64,000 nucleotides of DNA from Dryomyza anilis. Taxonomy: Eukaryota; Arthropoda; Insecta; Diptera; Dryomyzidae. The position numbers and the translations under genes are program-made. Of this stretch, positions 20,811 through 32,535 are shown one piece after another (within the stretch, counting starts at the first letter, position 1; every line of letters starts with the position of its first letter). The DNA is taken from assembly GCA_951804985.1 (NCBI GenBank), contig OX638133.1, forward strand, positions 34,807,963 through 34,871,962, read 5' to 3'. The notes beneath the pieces are model-generated. The model searched no databases. It was given only the letters and a program-made list of their open reading frames with translations, and had not been told where the DNA came from.

Positions 20811-22829
20811 TACATGAACTACTTCATAATGCAAAGATTAATGTATCAAAAATGTTGTTCCTGTTTTGTTCTCGAAATTTAAAGAACACGTGTTCTTTCG
20901 ATCTTGCTTAGTCTGTAATATTGTGCTTTGCTTTTGACTTTCTGTCATCGCCATCTTCAACAATTTGTTGTGTCCTTTTTGGTATTTAATTGTCAATTAA
21001 TTAATTTATTTCTTAAAATCCAGGAGATTATATCTTGTATGTAGTATATTTATTTTTTGATAACTAAGTAATTTTCTTTCTTAATATGCCGATGATAAAT
21101 TCTAGAAATGTAGTAGCATGTTATTGAATTCCGAATTCCTTTTGATTTTTATAAGTTTATTTATCTCCATGTACACAACTTGTTTTTGTACTTAATAATT
21201 CTGTTTCCTTAAATAGGTAAAATGGGTTTGCTGCCATACAGTAATATCTGATGAAATATACCTTTTATACTTGCCTGTTACCAACCGTATATTTAATCTG
21301 GGGTATAACAACGAAAAGTGCATATGCCAGGGTGTAGTATTTTAATACAACTTTAATACAAAATGTTATTGTTTTCAAATTGTCGAACAAACTTTTGTCG
21401 ATATTTTAATAAAAACAGTTTTCTTTGCCTGTAGAGCTGATACAAAGGATAACATACCAACTGAATGCATGTAAATGAGTAAAAAATAAGAAAACAAACG
21501 CTGTACCAAAGTCAACCACTTCTATACATTGGGTGTCCTTCGTAGTCCTGAAGTAGTGTTCGAGTGTGAGTGTCTGTCTGTGTGTGTGTGTGGCTAATAA
21601 GACAGTTATTACGTTGTTACGTTATTTGATGATATCACGTACATACGTTAACGCTACGCTAACTGCGTAGTTAACGCAAAACACTGCTGAGCGCATAAAA
21701 TTATGCTACACTAATCATCATAATAATAGTTATGCGAAGCACACACACATACACATTGCTACTAATGAGTAGAAAAGGACCTGCTCCTAACTGAGGCACC
21801 ACGTTGTGTGTTTGTTTAGGTTAACTTGATTTTTCAGTAGTTTACGCTCTCTAGAGCCAATTAAGGCTTGTTCTAGCTTGTTCTAGCAGCAGCGCCTAAA
21901 GTTATGCACGCTGAAAACTACATGAGCGCCATCTTTAAATATTTGCGTTCGAGCCATAAAAATGTCAATAAACTGCAAAGCAGGCAAAAACAAAAACACG
22001 CACATGCCAAATAAAAGTGAATTATGTGGGTAGTATAAATGTGAAGAAATATTGGTATTAAACTATTTTTTAAAGCGCCTAAAAGTAGGCAATAAAACCC
22101 AAAAAACAGCAGCAGCTTACGTGTCGCGGGTCGTAAATGTCCGCTCACAATTGACGCGCACGTAAATTAATACGATAATCAAATGTCGTAAATTGTTTTT
22201 TATTATATTTTCTATTTTATTTTTCTATTTTTGTTTCGGACAACACACACACTATTCGTGTATTTAGCATAGTTTTAGGTAATTTCAAATAATAAACTCT
22301 ATTTAGTTGTTTTCATTACAAATTAATCTCAATCGACATCAGCGAAAAACAAAACAATCCACGAGCAATAGTGCTTAATTAATTCATTAACATTTCCGTT
22401 GTTGTGCTGTTTTGTGTATTTTCATTGCATTTAATTTAAGTTTGCGCCTAAAAGCACATTAAAACCGTTCGCAGCTACAAAATGCCATTTAATTAATATG
22501 AACAGACATTTAATCGCAAACATTTCGCACGAATGCTATTAAAAAAAATATTATAAAACAATGTTGAGAATATTTAATTCAAGATATTTAAGGCTTTGTA
22601 AAGAACGAAGGCCTAAAGGTAGTCTTTATAAATTACCAAAATCAATGAATATTCAATGCAGAATTATAACTTTATCTTTTTTTTTTTGGTCGGGAAATGA
22701 TTCTATTTTGTTTTTATGTTCACAACACACAGAGTAGAAATTTATTTTGCCAACCAATTCACTGTGCAACCCATTTATTCGGTTCTGCTAATTCGACTGT
22801 AAATTTGATTTCCATAACCACCAATAAAA
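20811..22829. other. Unique spacer; one shared fragment
   Basis: 20850-20985 ('AAAGAACACGTGTTCTTTCG', 'CGCCATCTTC') is similar to 35600-35740, a small dispersed repeat around the palindrome GAACACGTGTTC. 21530-22560 is non-repetitive, with TG/CA runs and 'TAATTAATTCATTAAC'-type homeodomain-like AT cores. No gene recognised. Confidence 0.35.
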
Positions 22830-23062
22830 GGGTTTAAAAAAAAATGTTTAAAGATAATAAAAATCTTTAAAGTATTTGTTTAAAAAAATAAAAAATAATA
22901 TGTTTCCGAAAAAAAAAAAATTTTTTTTTTATAAAATATTTTTCTTTTTAAAATATAACATTTAATTAACAAAAAGATGTAATCATAAACAAATACATAT
23001 ATTACCAAACATTTACTAATTTATAAATGTCGAACAAGCATTATACGATATTCATCAATATG
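22830..23062 (+). repeat. Dispersed AT-rich repeat S, copy 2
   Basis: Shares 'CATTTACTAATTTATAAATG' and 'TCGAACAAGCATTATA' with 20580-20810, in the same orientation and about 2.25 kb away. Confidence 0.5.
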
Positions 23063-23070
23063 ATGTACAT

Positions 23071-23637
23071 ATCGTCACTGTCATGCCAAAGGGGCGAATG
23101 TGCATTTTTAAAAATGTTTGGAAATCAAATTTTAAAGTTTGAAGTGCTTTAAAAATTAGCAACATTTATATTTTTTTCAATTTTTTCTGTTATTTTGGTT
23201 TATTCGTCAATTATTATAACGTATGTAAAATATCTTTAGATTTGGACAACCTACTGAATTATAAATACGGATTTTGTGAGACTATATCCTGATCAAAACG
23301 CTAATATTTTTGTTTTTTATGATATAACTTTTTATTAGCGCAAGATAAAATAGTAATGTAAAGGCATTAATTGTTTGATTTTAAATCACCTATCTATTGG
23401 CATCATTAATTAAAAATATGTTGTCAAACATTAATTTGCCACTTGTTATTTGCAGGAAAAAAATGTTTGGCAAAATATTTTTAAATAATAATGTCAATCG
23501 ATAGATGCTTTAAAAAAAAACAATAAATACCTTTACACCACTATTTTATCTTGTACCAATAAATGATAGCAAAAAAACAAAGAAATTGGAAAAATGGAAA
23601 ATCTTGTCATGCCAAATGGGCGAATCTTTTCGTTTTT
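23071..23637 (-). mobile_element. Foldback element family P, copy P2 (interrupted)
   Basis: Left end ATCGTCACTGTCATGCCAAA; its order is the reverse complement of copy P1. It breaks off at 'GCGAATCTTTTCGTTTTTT', where the Helitron begins. A further P-like fragment lies beyond the Helitron at about 24561-24655. Confidence 0.7.
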
Positions 23638-24534
23638 TGGTCCGTCTGTCTGTCAGTCTGTTGGTCTGTCTGTCTGTTTGTTCCAGCATCACGTCTAAAC
23701 CACTGAACCGATTTAACTGAAATTTTGCACCAGGATACTATGGAGTCCGGAGGGTGTCATAGGCTATATATGGGCGGGATTGGACAAAGAAGCGTGGTCC
23801 CTCCCATACAACCCAAACTTTCAAAACGGCATAACTCGGCTCATACACAAGCTAAGAAGATGAAACAAAAAACACAAACACAAAAAAAAATACAAAGCAA
23901 AAAAACAAAAGCAAAAACAAAATTAAAGCACAAAACTTAAGCAATAACTTAAAACCAACAGAAAAATAAAAAAGGATATAAAACAAAATCAACCACACTA
24001 AAATTCACCACACTAAAATTCACCACACTCAAATTCACCACACTAAAACTCACCACATTGAAACTCACCTACTTAAATTCACCACACTAAAACTCACCAC
24101 AAAAAAATTCACCACACTAAAATTCACCACACTAAAACTCACCACACTCAAATTCATCACACTAAATTTCACCACACTCAAATTCACCACACTAAAATTC
24201 ACCACACTAAAACTTACCACACTAACTCACCACACTAAAACTAACCACACTAAAACTTCTACTGGGAAAAACTCTACGGGAAAGAATTCTACGGGAAACA
24301 ATTCTACTGGTAAGAATTCTACGGGAAGGCACAGTCTGAGAAAGAATTGTAAATGAGAAAAGTTGTTTTAGCGGAGAATTAGTTTGGTTTTGGTTACTAG
24401 ATTTATAAAACCAATAAAAAATACGTCCACGGGTCCCTGATATAAATAATAAAAATGTTATTTAAATTAATAAAATTGCTCCATATCCTTGCATTCTCAA
24501 ATTCTTTGCACGAGTCGTGTACGGGTCCAGCTAG
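23638..24534 (+). mobile_element. Non-autonomous Helitron, copy H1 (5' end missing)
   Basis: Same family as 48894-49762 but lacking the first ~20 bp (TCTATATATATAAAAC). Contains 'CCAGCATCACGTCTAAACC', 'GGATACTATGGAGTCCGGAG', a CACCACACTAAAATT minisatellite (about 23995-24255) and a short TCTACGGGAA array. The 3' end has 'GCACGAGTCGTGT' (a slightly imperfect hairpin), then 'ACGGGTCCAG' and CTAG (24531-24534) before T. Confidence 0.8.
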
Positions 24535-24660
24535 TAACTCATTAATGGTACTAGATTGTATTGCAATTATTGTTTGTTTTCAAAGTTATCGATCTGCATT
24601 ATTAATTACAAATATTTTTCCAAAAAAATTTACTGCATATAACAAATAACAAATTATAAT
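24535..24660. mobile_element. Foldback family P fragment
   Basis: 'CAATTATTGTTTGTTTTCAA', 'ATCGATCTGCATTATTAATT' and 'AACAAATAACAAAT' correspond to the palindrome arm of P1. Together with 23071-23637 it shows that Helitron H1 sits inside a P element. Confidence 0.55.
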
Positions 24661-26017
24661 ACTTATGTAAAATATAAACACTTTTTTAGCAATTTATCAA
24701 ATTGAAAATGAATTCATAATATTGATGTTTTGTAATGATCAATAGTATGAATTGTTCTGCAATACAAATCATGATTTGAAGAACGAAATTCAACAATGTG
24801 AAGAAACATTTTGTTCTGTGTAACATGGAAAATATTCAATGATCATTTTCCGATCACAACACTAGACATATTTATACTAGGGTCCTGACAATAACGTGAT
24901 AATCCACAAAATATTTGTTCTGAAATAATTGTTTTGAAACACAAACATATATTAAATATTAAAATATTTTACATATCATTATAAAAATGGAAATTTAATT
25001 TTCTATTTTTAAATTGCAAAAATCCCTTTTAAATTTACAACATATATTTATTCTCTTTGACTGTCAAAAGTGCTGCCATTACTTTCTCTAAAAGAAAACA
25101 ATGTCCTGCTGTGGCTTTTCATGGCCAAAATATTTGTCATCCTTTGTTTCGCATGTCTTAACTTGGCAACTTCTTACAAATGGCCAAGATGTACATTAGC
25201 CATATTTTCAATTTCCAGTTTTCTTATTACGATGTTGTTTAATATTCGCGTTTATGGTTTTTATATGAAAAGGAAACGACTTTTACATATGCTCGAAATA
25301 GTTGTATTATTTTTGTATTGCTGTGATTATTTATTGTTACAGACGAGTGCTTTCGTCTTTTTCAATTTGGCTTGTAATGGATTTTGGCAAAAGCCATACA
25401 ATAGATATTTATTTCTTTTATTTTTGCAGACTTACATCTTTTTTTTTAAGACAAAACAAAAACATTTCGATTAAATTTTTTTTATTCTTAATACTCCCAA
25501 ACATTAAAACATTTAAACAACGTACTTAAATAACAAATTTAAGCATATTCCGTATTTCAAAATATTCCTTAAAAACAATTGTAAACTGTATTTCTAAACT
25601 GCATTTGATAAAAATATTGTCTTGGGATAGAAAGGACTTGAGAAAATACTTTTTTTACATTTTTCTGGAATATTTGGGCTAAATTTTAGGTTATTTTCAG
25701 GATCGACAAAACAATGTTGCACTTGATAAACTCTACATATTTCTTTTAAGAATGCTCCGCTATTGGTATATGAAATGTATTTACTGTTGACTCAACTCTT
25801 GAAATTGTTGCTACAAAAAGGAATTTGGAGTTTCCATGAAATTTCTAAAATTAATTTTATACAACTTTTTTTTATACAAGATATGACGTTTTGCAGCTTT
25901 AATTTTGCTTGAACTGAGAAAGAAAATTCATATTCTTTCTTTTGACTCGCTGTTCACGCAATAGTAAATTTTTTCCAAACAGTGCAAAACTGTTAAAAAG
26001 CAATAACAATTTGCACC
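24661..26017. other. AT-rich spacer around the weak open frame at 25070
   Basis: Apart from the hydrophobic frame at 25070-25474 I see no feature. Confidence 0.35.
25070..25474 (+). other. Weak open frame, hydrophobic multi-pass (chemoreceptor-like pattern)
   Basis: Open frame of 134 codons starting at GTG, not ATG; the first true ATG is about 18 codons in ('FMAKIFVI'). The product would have three to four hydrophobic segments ('FVILCFACLNLA', 'LAIFSISSFLITMLF', 'LEIVVLFLYCC') separated by basic stretches such as 'YMKRKRLLHMLE'. This loosely resembles an internal piece of an insect gustatory or odorant receptor, where a basic loop follows a membrane helix. A TGA lies four codons upstream of the start. 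AT-rich DNA readily gives such hydrophobic frames, so it may be chance or a receptor relic. No diagnostic receptor motif (for example a TYhhhhhQF signature) was seen. Confidence 0.2.
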
Positions 26018-26668
26018 CCAAAGTCGGTCTATGCCGACTATAAATACCCTACTCATATGTGTGGTTACCATTCAAATTGATATAGTGGTCATGAATTCTG
26101 AAAATAATAACAAACTTTCAATCGCTGAAGAATTTCCATTCATTTGATACCCATATTTACAAATGGGTAGGGTTTGGAACCACAAGTCGTATCGGCGAAA
26201 AACATTATTTTCATGTATTTGAGCATGATTTCAATATATATTTGACCAAAAAAGTTTACCTAAGCACGTATACAGTAAAATTAATCTGTAGATGTTAATT
26301 TAGTATGAGGTATTTTTGAATATAAATGGTCAGATCACAGGTCACAATGGTCCGATCTCTCCAATTTTCTCGCACATACAGCGTAGGTATATAAAATAAT
26401 AATAGTTTGCCGCTACAGTCCTGTATAGGACTTCGGCCGTGCTCTCTCACCATAATCTAAATTATAAGTTTCACTTATCTAACTCTTCAATTGTTTAAGT
26501 AGTAGGGATTTCAACAGACAGACAGACAGACGGTCATCGCTAAAGCGACTCAGGAGGTCATGCTGATAAAGAATAGATATAGTTTTCCTTACCGGAGATG
26601 CTTCCTTCTGGGTGTTACAAACGGCGTACCAAACTGAATATACCCTTTCACTCTTAGTGTAGGGTATA
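26018..26668 (-). mobile_element. DINE-1/INE-1-like family B, copy B2
   Basis: Reverse orientation. The end GGGTATA (to 26667), then 'AAACTGAATATACCC', 'AACGGCGTACC', '(GACA)n' and 'CATACAGCGTAGG' match 60280-60968 and 39846-40433. Distinct from family A but with the same layout. Contains a SINE piece at 26393-26454. Confidence 0.75.
26393..26454 (-). mobile_element. SINE 3' fragment nested in DINE copy B2
   Basis: 'TTTGCCGCTACAGTCCTGTA' and 'CTTCGGCCGTGCTCTCTCAC' are the reverse complement of the SINE 3' end, including its (TTA)n tail as 'AATAATA'. Copy B3 lacks it: there 'GGTATATAA' runs directly into 'GTAATCTAAATC', giving the empty site. Confidence 0.75.
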
Positions 26669-26737
26669 AACATATTAGATAAAGGTTATATTAAAAATAA
26701 ATGCAAAAACTCAAAATTAACAGTAAAAACTAAATAA

Positions 26738-28061
26738 CCCAGCAGGAAATGACATCATTGACGACAAGGTCATCATGAAGGTCATCAATGAATCGATGAC
26801 ATTAAAAAAAATTTTCATTGATGAATATGTCTACAACAATTTCATAAAGGACATTACATTAAAAATGTCATAAATCATATGTCATATATACATATATCAA
26901 TAACATTGTGGAAATCCGTCATTGATGTTATAGATGACGTCATTGATGAAAATTTTCATTCACGTGACATGACCCAAAAGTTATGCAGCATTTACATTGT
27001 CAAATGCAATGTGAAATGCATACAACGTACGTCTAGGGGCAGCATTTACGGGTAAATCTGAAATTTTGTGTCCGATATCACCATGTCATATTATTCATAG
27101 GTCCAATTTGAGGGACCAATAGGCCCAATTTGAGGGACTAATTAATAAAAGCGGGATAATAAGCAGTAGTAATGTTGATAGATGATGGCCGTTAATAAAT
27201 TACGTCATTGACATTAGCAAGCACAAATACCATTCCGACCGAGAACAGAAGAAAATAATAAAATTGAATAAAGAAAAATAAAATAAGGTAAGATAAATAA
27301 AAAAATAACAAAAAAATATATATAAATTAAAAACTTAATAAAATAATAAAAAAAAAAAATGTTTTATTAAAAAAAAATAAATAAAAACGAGTTGGGAAAG
27401 TTAGGTCACATGGGTAAGTTCGTTCACATGGGGCGGATTTTTATAGTCGGTCGGGCCCGACTATGGAATACCCTACACCTATGGTGGGGATATTAATGTG
27501 GGATATTTAATTGCATACCTTAATTTTAAAGTTTTTAATTATGCTGAACCTCCCCACCCTCAGCATATTATTCAAAAATCAGAAATTTACGGCTTATATC
27601 CCCATAAATTTAAAAATTTATATAGAAGTATAAACAACTAAAAAAAATTGAAAAATATAATTGGGCGGACCACGCCTATATTTAAAATTTTGAAAGGCTA
27701 ATATTTCATAGATTTGATTTTAATAATTTACGGATCAAATTTCCACTATGAAAACCCGGGAAATAATGAAAAAAAAGTGGGCGAATCACGCCCATTTTTG
27801 GACCACATATTTTTAGGTGAATTCTAACAATACGTTTTAAATTTTATAACTATAACTTAAATACTTTTCGAGTTATTAGTTCCGAAAGAGTTATATAAAC
27901 GTGACTTGTATGGGAGGTGGGCGTGTCCGTTGACCGATTTGGCTCATTTTCAAACTTATGTCCTACTTTTGGCTAAAATATATTGAGTCGAAATTTCATC
28001 GCATTCTGATCAGTATTTTTCAAGTTATTCTGTATTCGGACAGCAAGACAGCAAGACAGCA

Positions 28062-28094
<33 letters not shown>

Positions 28095-28416
28095 GACATG
28101 GCTAAACGGACTCGGGTAGTGATGCTGATCAAGAATATATATACTTTTCCATACCGGACACGCCTCCTAAGGGGCACAAAGTTAATATACCCTGTACCTC
28201 ATAGGTGTAGGGTATAATTATGTATGACAATCATTTGTGACTTCCTCGATGGATGACGTGAATTACATCGTCAAAACTACATCATGCATGAATCGGAGCA
28301 CATTTATATAAAAATGTTATCAATGCTTTGAAGGGCGAAAATGCTATCGGTCATCGATGTTTCTGACCTTACATAGGGGAATCATTGAGGAATCATCGAT
28401 GATATTTTCTGCTGGG
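26738..28416. mobile_element. TIR element U ('CCCAGCAG'), with nested DINE copy
   Basis: Ends CCCAGCAGGAAATGACATCA (from 26738) and 'GATGATATTTTCTGCTGGG' (to 28416) are inverted repeats. Both flanks carry recurring 'TCATTGATGA'-type palindromes. Removing the nested DINE copy (27384-28216) leaves ~846 bp. No open frame; superfamily not assigned. Confidence 0.6.
27384..28216 (-). mobile_element. DINE-1/INE-1-like family A, copy A3
   Basis: Full-length reverse-orientation copy: 'AAAACGAGTTGGGAAAGTTA' at the left, 'GTCGGTCGGGCCCGACTA', 'GGGCGGACCACGCC', a (GACA)n core (about 28067-28094), 'GACACGCCTCCTAAGG' and the end 'GGTGTAGGGTATA'. It lacks the short 'GTTACAATATAT' seen in the other copies. 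Confidence 0.85.
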
Positions 28417-28764
28417 AAGTCTAACGAAAAATACTATTACAGACAAATTTGTAAACACAAGCTTTATTTCGATTAAGAACAGCATAGGTTTTAAATATTT
28501 GTTTTTCTATAATTCACATTTATGTCTTATTACGCTTTTCTTTTGTTCAGTGTATATAATGCAAATATATGATTTAAAGAAAATAGGACAAAAAATCTGA
28601 TGCGCAGCCTGGATACAAAATATTACTATACAATTTATAATTAAAACCGATAAATTAAAATTGAAAACTTCTATTTTAAATTCGAGTATGATCAATTTAA
28701 ATTTTAAAAATTTCATAAACAATTCAAAACATTTGAATAATTAATCAATATAATAATACCTACA

Positions 28765-29443
28765 TATCGTCCTTGTAGAACTAAAAGTCACCAACTATAT
28801 TTTTTTGAAAATCTGAAATTTCAGCTTTGTTGGCAATTATTACAAAAAGTAATTGATACCATGGTTGAAGTATATAAAGGTTAAGTCATCTTTCAAAATT
28901 CAGTCGCCATTTACTTTTTTTTGAAAACTGTTTGAAAGACTCAACATTTGTTAACGAAAAATTTAAAACAAAACATCAATGCTTTGTTTACAAATTCATA
29001 AAAAATTGTAACTCCAAATTTTAAAATAAATAAATTTCAACATTTTGGTAATTTTCAAGCTATGGGCTCCAGAAGATAACCGCAGTGCATAACAAAAGTC
29101 AAAAAGTGAATTTGTGGTGTGCAATTTCATGTCAAATTAAAGTGCAAAAAACATAACCTTGAAATAAAGTTTAAATTGACAATTAATTGTTGTATTTTTT
29201 AAATTTTCTTATTGACATTCTCAGCATAGTAACTGTCTAGATGAACTAATCTGTATATACTTCAACCATGATTGATACATTTTTAAAGTTAAAATGTCAA
29301 TTCATATATTCACATTTTCTTATCATTTGGTACAAATATTGAGCTCATCGATCAGAAATTGAAAGATATATAAAGAATTTTGTAAATGAATAATTGGCGT
29401 TTTGAAAATGTAGTTGGTGACTTTTAGTTCTACAACGACGATA
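28765..29443. mobile_element. MITE W with TA target and ~33-bp TIRs
   Basis: Left TATCGTCCTTGTAGAACTAA, continuing 'AAGTCACCAACTA', is mirrored at the right by 'TAGTTGGTGACTTTTAGTTC' and 'TACAACGACGATA'. A second inner inverted pair, 'CATGGTTGAAGTATATA' (about 28861) and 'TATATACTTCAACCATG' (about 29254), makes it a nested hairpin. Flanking TA on both sides. Confidence 0.75.
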
Positions 29444-31417
29444 GATTCCATTTAAAATGTAAAAAAATCAGAGCTAATTTAAATATCCCATATATTTTTC
29501 AGATGAACTAATAAAAATAAATTACACTTAAATTTCATAAAAAATTTATTAAAAATTAAATTAATATTTTCAATTGGAATTTAGAAAATATTTCAAATTT
29601 GAAAACTATGACTTTTCCGTTTTACCCGTTTTTTTTTTGTTCGTAAAATATCTTTTGTTTTGCTTCGAATCGGAAATTCAATATAAACCATTCTTTAGTG
29701 AACTAAATTTATATTTGAATTTTAAATGTAAACTTTTTAATGAATTGACCTACACAAACCACTTAAAATTTCCAATTCATTAGCATGCAAAAATATAAAA
29801 TACAAAAAAATAAAAAAAAAACATTTTCAATTTTTAAGTCCATTTAAAGCATTGGAAATTTAATTTTAACCCATTTACAAAATGACTCCCCGACTTGCAT
29901 CTAACGTTTAGTGCTGCCAAGTTGAACGCGTAATTTATGCAGATTAGTATCCTCGATGCTTAAGCATTTGGCCTGCTATAAATTTTCAATAACAGCTACA
30001 AAATGGGAAAACTTTCGCCATTTTTCGCCACAGCACCAGTTCAGAAAATAAATAATAAAAAAAAACACCCAATGTACGAAATACTAAGTGAAAAGTTTGT
30101 AACACCTACGAATATATAACACACAACAACAACAGCAACAAAACACAGACCCAATATATATAATAGAAGTAGATACAACCATATTATAGGTTGGTACCTA
30201 TACTACAACAACAATAACAAAGTCCAAGTCGAGCTACTACTGATTGCATAATTATGTAAATTTGGAAAACATTGAATGGAAAACTACGGAAAAACTACTT
30301 TGTTCGCAAGGATTTTGTTACAAATACTTGTGTAGGTACGATGTGCGTGTGTTAAACGTTAAACGTTTTCAAAAACATTTACATAATTAACCAAAAACTT
30401 GAACAGAAATTTCACTTTAATAGTTTTATTAAATCCGTTGACAGAGGGCGTCTCCAGGGACGAAGCATGGCTGCGAATAGAGTGAATAACTTTTTAAAGT
30501 TATTTACATTATAAATCGGTATTATTTTAATATTAATGGTAAAAATGGTTTAAATTATAAATTTTTATGGTTTTCCTTAGAATATAGATTGATTTAAATA
30601 TTCTTTTTTTTTGTTTGTTTTTTATTTTAATATGTACACGCTGCGAAAAATAATATGGAGGCATAATATATATACTTGGAGCTTCATGTAAACATAATTT
30701 TAATATGTATATTACTATCTGCGGAGTTGCCAATTTTTATTTTCGCATTTTAATTTTCAAAATCAAAAATATTCAGTTGGTTCAATCAGTTGGTTCAATT
30801 AGTTGGCATCACTAGTTCTCGTTTCAGTCAGAAGCTTGGGCTGCTTGGATTATTTTTCTTATTTTATAACTTCTAACTTTCGCAGTCGTCCGTCGAGTGT
30901 CTGATCGTGTGAGAGAAAAACCTGTTTCTACAATATTTACCCAACGAATTCGTTTATATCTACACGACGAACAGCCTTTCATAATACAGTTTCTGCTATA
31001 TGTAGAGAAACAATTTTCAATACATTGTGTAGTCAATTTAAGTCAAATAACAAGAAATGTATTTAACAAAATGTAGTAACTCGACGTTTTTTCACAGCAA
31101 ATATATAAATTGTAAACGGATAGAAAATATTTGTTTGAATATGTTTAAATGTAATTAAAAAGTAATACGAAATTACCAAACAAGTATTAGAAATGAAGTG
31201 TAATTAAATTATAATCGAAATTGAATTTATTTTTGTTCACGTGTAAACATTATTATATTGTTCAGCAGAATCTGTCAAATTTACCATAAATATGTTACAA
31301 AACCAACATAAAATTATAATTGCATTTGAATAAAGTATTTCTTGGCAATTTACTTGGTTAAAACTATGTTTCGAAACACAGAAAATGATAATCCAATCTA
31401 AATACAACGTATGTTTG
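29444..31417. other. Unannotated spacer
   Basis: 29880-30240 and 30430-30480 are slightly GC-richer. A short 'CAGTTGGTTCAAT' tandem (three units) sits at 30774-30804. No recognisable gene. Confidence 0.35.
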
Positions 31418-31645
31418 CAACGCTCGTCTTAATTCGATAATTTATCGACTTACGAAGTTGGCAACGTTGTGCAGCATTTTCTACCTACGCCATCTTTTGC
31501 CATCGTTTAAACATATTGATGTTTAAAAACAAACAAAAAAGAAATTGGATATAAATAAATGTATTCTTGCAACATTCTTCTTGTATACGAAGTTGGCACT
31601 CGTTGAGCAGAATTTTCTACCTACGTCTCTTTTGTCGTCGTTTGA
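31418..31645 (+). repeat. Local duplication, two ~60-bp units ~145 bp apart
   Basis: 'ACGAAGTTGGCAACGTTG' ... 'TTTTCTACCTACGCC' ... 'ATCGTTT' (31453-31509) is repeated as 'ACGAAGTTGGCACTCGTTG' ... 'TTTTCTACCTACGTC' ... 'GTCGTTT' (31587-31643), also preceded by similar 'TTGCAAC' sequence. Could be an old tandem duplication or part of a decayed repeat. Confidence 0.55.
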
Positions 31646-32159
31646 AGTGATCGGCTTTTTTTGCGTACGTGTCCGTTGTTGTTCGTTGAGAAAACGTGTT
31701 CGCGTCGGTAATAATTTTGTTATTTGTAAATTACATAAATATATAAATTGTGTTACAAAAAGTACAAATAGTAACAGAGTATATATAGTATATAATATCT
31801 GAAACTAATGTGAAAAAATCACAAATAAAAAAATAGTGTTTCGATTTTCAAACAGAATTTGGCATGTTTTTTCACAAAAGCATCCGTGAATTCCTTGCCT
31901 ATGCTATGTGCTTTACTGAGATCAACTGTAACTGTACCAAATATAAAGCGAGTCTGGATCGTCTGGTTTAGTGTCTGCTGGTGCAATTGTGCATTCATTG
32001 ATGCTGTCACTTGTACTTGCAGTTTTTAACGAATTATTTATTTAAGCAATTAAATATTTGCATATGAATTCAATTATTATAAATTCCCACTGTGCATGTT
32101 TAAAAATTTTTAATAAAAATTAATAAAAAAAACGCATTTTATTCTTATTTTATTTTAGG
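31646..32159. other. Unannotated spacer
   Basis: AT-rich, no recognised feature. Confidence 0.35.
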
Positions 32160-32535
32160 ATTTCTCTCCAAAAATATTTAAATATGTTTCTATGCAAACA
32201 TACTACTTTTTGAACTGAAACAACTGATATGTTTCACTGGAAACATATTTATATTCAGGTCGATCAAAATCATGTTTTATTTTGAACATATTTATGTTTC
32301 GGTTCAAATATTTATTTTATTTGGATGTAGTAATTATTATGCTTCCACTAGAACATACTTCATTTTAAGGGATAACATTAAAATGTTTCCGGGATATTAT
32401 AATGTAAGTCAGAGCTCATTACAACATTGTTTAAAAATGATTTATCAGTCAATTATATATTATGTTTACATAAAATTCCAAACATAAATGTTAATGCCTG
32501 CAAAATTATGTTTGGGAGAGCACTTTTTTGCAGCG
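32160..32535 (+). repeat. 'ATGTTTGGGAGAGC' dispersed repeat, copy 2
   Basis: Many 'AAACATATTTAT' motifs and the end 'AAAATTATGTTTGGGAGAGC' (32503-32522) followed by a T-run, as at 505-760. Confidence 0.4.
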
